A model generated the notes under the pieces. The model saw nothing but the letters and a program-made list of their open reading frames with translations. It was not told where the DNA came from and did not search any database. A DNA stretch of 5,338 nucleotides from Gammaproteobacteria bacterium (lineage in GTDB: Bacteria > Pseudomonadota > Gammaproteobacteria > Steroidobacterales > Steroidobacteraceae): positions 1 to 5,338 of the forward strand of contig JASHSR010000185.1 in NCBI GenBank assembly GCA_030038645.1, written 5' to 3'. Below, piece by piece: positions 4,692 to 5,338 of this stretch (position 1 is the stretch's first letter; each line of letters starts with the position of its first letter). Position numbers and translations under genes: made by a program.

Positions 4692-5338
4692 ATGAGGCAG
4701 ATCGTTCTCGATACGGAAACCACCGGCCTCGAGCCGGGGCTCGGTCACCGGGTGATCGAGATCGGATGTGTCGAGCTCCTCAACCGGCGCGTGACGGGGC
4801 GGCGCTTCCATCGCTACTTGAATCCCGAGCGCGACATCGACGAAGGCGCGCTCGCCGTGCACGGCCTCACCCGCTCGGACCTCGAGCGCGAGCCGCGGTT
4901 CGCCGACATCGCCGATGAGCTGCTCGCCTTCATCGCAGGCGCGGAGCTCGTCATTCACAACGCCGCGTTCGATGTGGCCTTCCTCGATGCCGAGCTTGCC
5001 CGGCTGCCGGGAGAGTCTCGAGCGGTCGGCGCGCTCTGCCAAGTGCTCGATTCCCTCGCGCTCGCCCGCGAGATGCACCCGGGCCAGCGCAACAGCCTCG
5101 ATGCGCTCTGCAAGCGCTACGGCGTCGATAACTCGCGCCGCGAGCTGCACGGCGCGCTGCTCGATGCGCAGCTGCTCGCCGAAGTCTACCTCGCGATGAC
5201 GGGCGGCCAGGGGGCGCTCGCGCTGGGGCAGGCCGCCGGAGCCCCGAGGGCGACCGAGACGCGAACCGTCCGGGCGCTCGTGCGCCCGCCGGCTCCGCTG
5301 CGCGTCATCGTTGCGACGGAGGAGGAGCTGCGCGCCCA
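4692..5338 (+). CDS. dnaQ: DNA polymerase III epsilon subunit, 3'-5' proofreading exonuclease (partial, 3' end outside the window)
   Basis: Epsilon is the DEDDh exonuclease that proofreads for the replicative polymerase, bound to alpha and theta in the core. 215 residues are visible; about 25 more would be expected from the E. coli length of 243. Exo I is VLDTETTG, with Asp7 and Glu9. Exo II is VIHNAAFDVAFLD, with Asp94. Exo III is ELHGALLDAQLLAEVYLAMTGG, with His153 and Asp158, so all five catalytic residues are present. NSLDALCKRYGVDNSRR (134-150) is typical of DnaQ rather than of other DEDDh exonucleases. Residues 203-213 (LRVIVATEEEL) match the conserved end of the protein that precedes the alpha-binding tail. 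ATG at 4692 is 11 bases after the rnhA stop, with only a weak GGGTAAGA ahead of it. The same strand and short spacing indicate an operon with rnhA. In E. coli the two genes are divergent. Confidence 0.96.
   Translation, partial: MRQIVLDTETTGLEPGLGHRVIEIGCVELLNRRVTGRRFHRYLNPERDIDEGALAVHGLTRSDLEREPRFADIADELLAFIAGAELVIHNAAFDVAFLDAELARLPGESRAVGALCQVLDSLALAREMHPGQRNSLDALCKRYGVDNSRRELHGALLDAQLLAEVYLAMTGGQGALALGQAAGAPRATETRTVRALVRPPAPLRVIVATEEELRA

Noticed and set aside
4539..5150. 203-codon leftward frame opposite rnhA and dnaQ
   Set aside because: It is a shadow of two genes with complete catalytic motifs on the other strand.
1..5338. CRISPR array, tRNA, transposon ends or phage attachment site
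   Set aside because: I saw no regularly spaced direct repeats, cloverleaf with CCA-type 3' end, transposase motif or terminal inverted repeats. The only repeats are the short ones listed.

Overview
The window is GC-rich chromosomal DNA from a proteobacterium. It is most likely a gammaproteobacterium, with a betaproteobacterium as the alternative. The evidence is the run mltD, YafS-type methyltransferase, rnhA, dnaQ. In the classical E. coli arrangement this neighbourhood also contains gloB. A Proteobacteria-type FabI lies next to it. No insertion sequence, phage gene, CRISPR array, rRNA or tRNA was seen.

Layout. Positions 1-343 (minus strand) hold the start of a gene that leaves the window. 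It has one membrane helix followed by a segment resembling the C-terminal part of sulfatases, with no room for a normal catalytic core. Positions 344-526 hold no convincing gene, only a GC-rich stretch with a 15-bp tandem repeat. Positions 527-1324 (minus) are fabI, enoyl-ACP reductase. Positions 1325-1496 are the fabI leader. From 1497 leftward-reading mltD extends up to about 3233 (minus; a longer start at 3308 is possible). It encodes a membrane-bound lytic transglycosylase with three LysM domains. An unusually AT-rich divergent intergenic region follows, with a perfect 9-bp inverted repeat. Rightward from about 3482 come a YafS-family methyltransferase, rnhA (ribonuclease HI) and dnaQ (proofreading subunit of DNA polymerase III, cut by the window end).

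The three rightward genes look like one operon. The methyltransferase stop and the rnhA TTG start overlap by 4 bases, and dnaQ begins 11 bases after rnhA. rnhA and dnaQ both serve genome maintenance: RNA primer and R-loop removal, and replication proofreading. mltD and fabI serve the envelope, through murein turnover and fatty-acid elongation.

The window is mainly ordinary housekeeping DNA, and I see no clearly new biological system. The points most worth a second look are the core-less sulfatase-like gene, two tandem hairpins just before the coupled rnhA start, the inverted repeat between mltD and the methyltransferase, the missing gloB, and changed residues in the FabI inhibitor-pocket segment.
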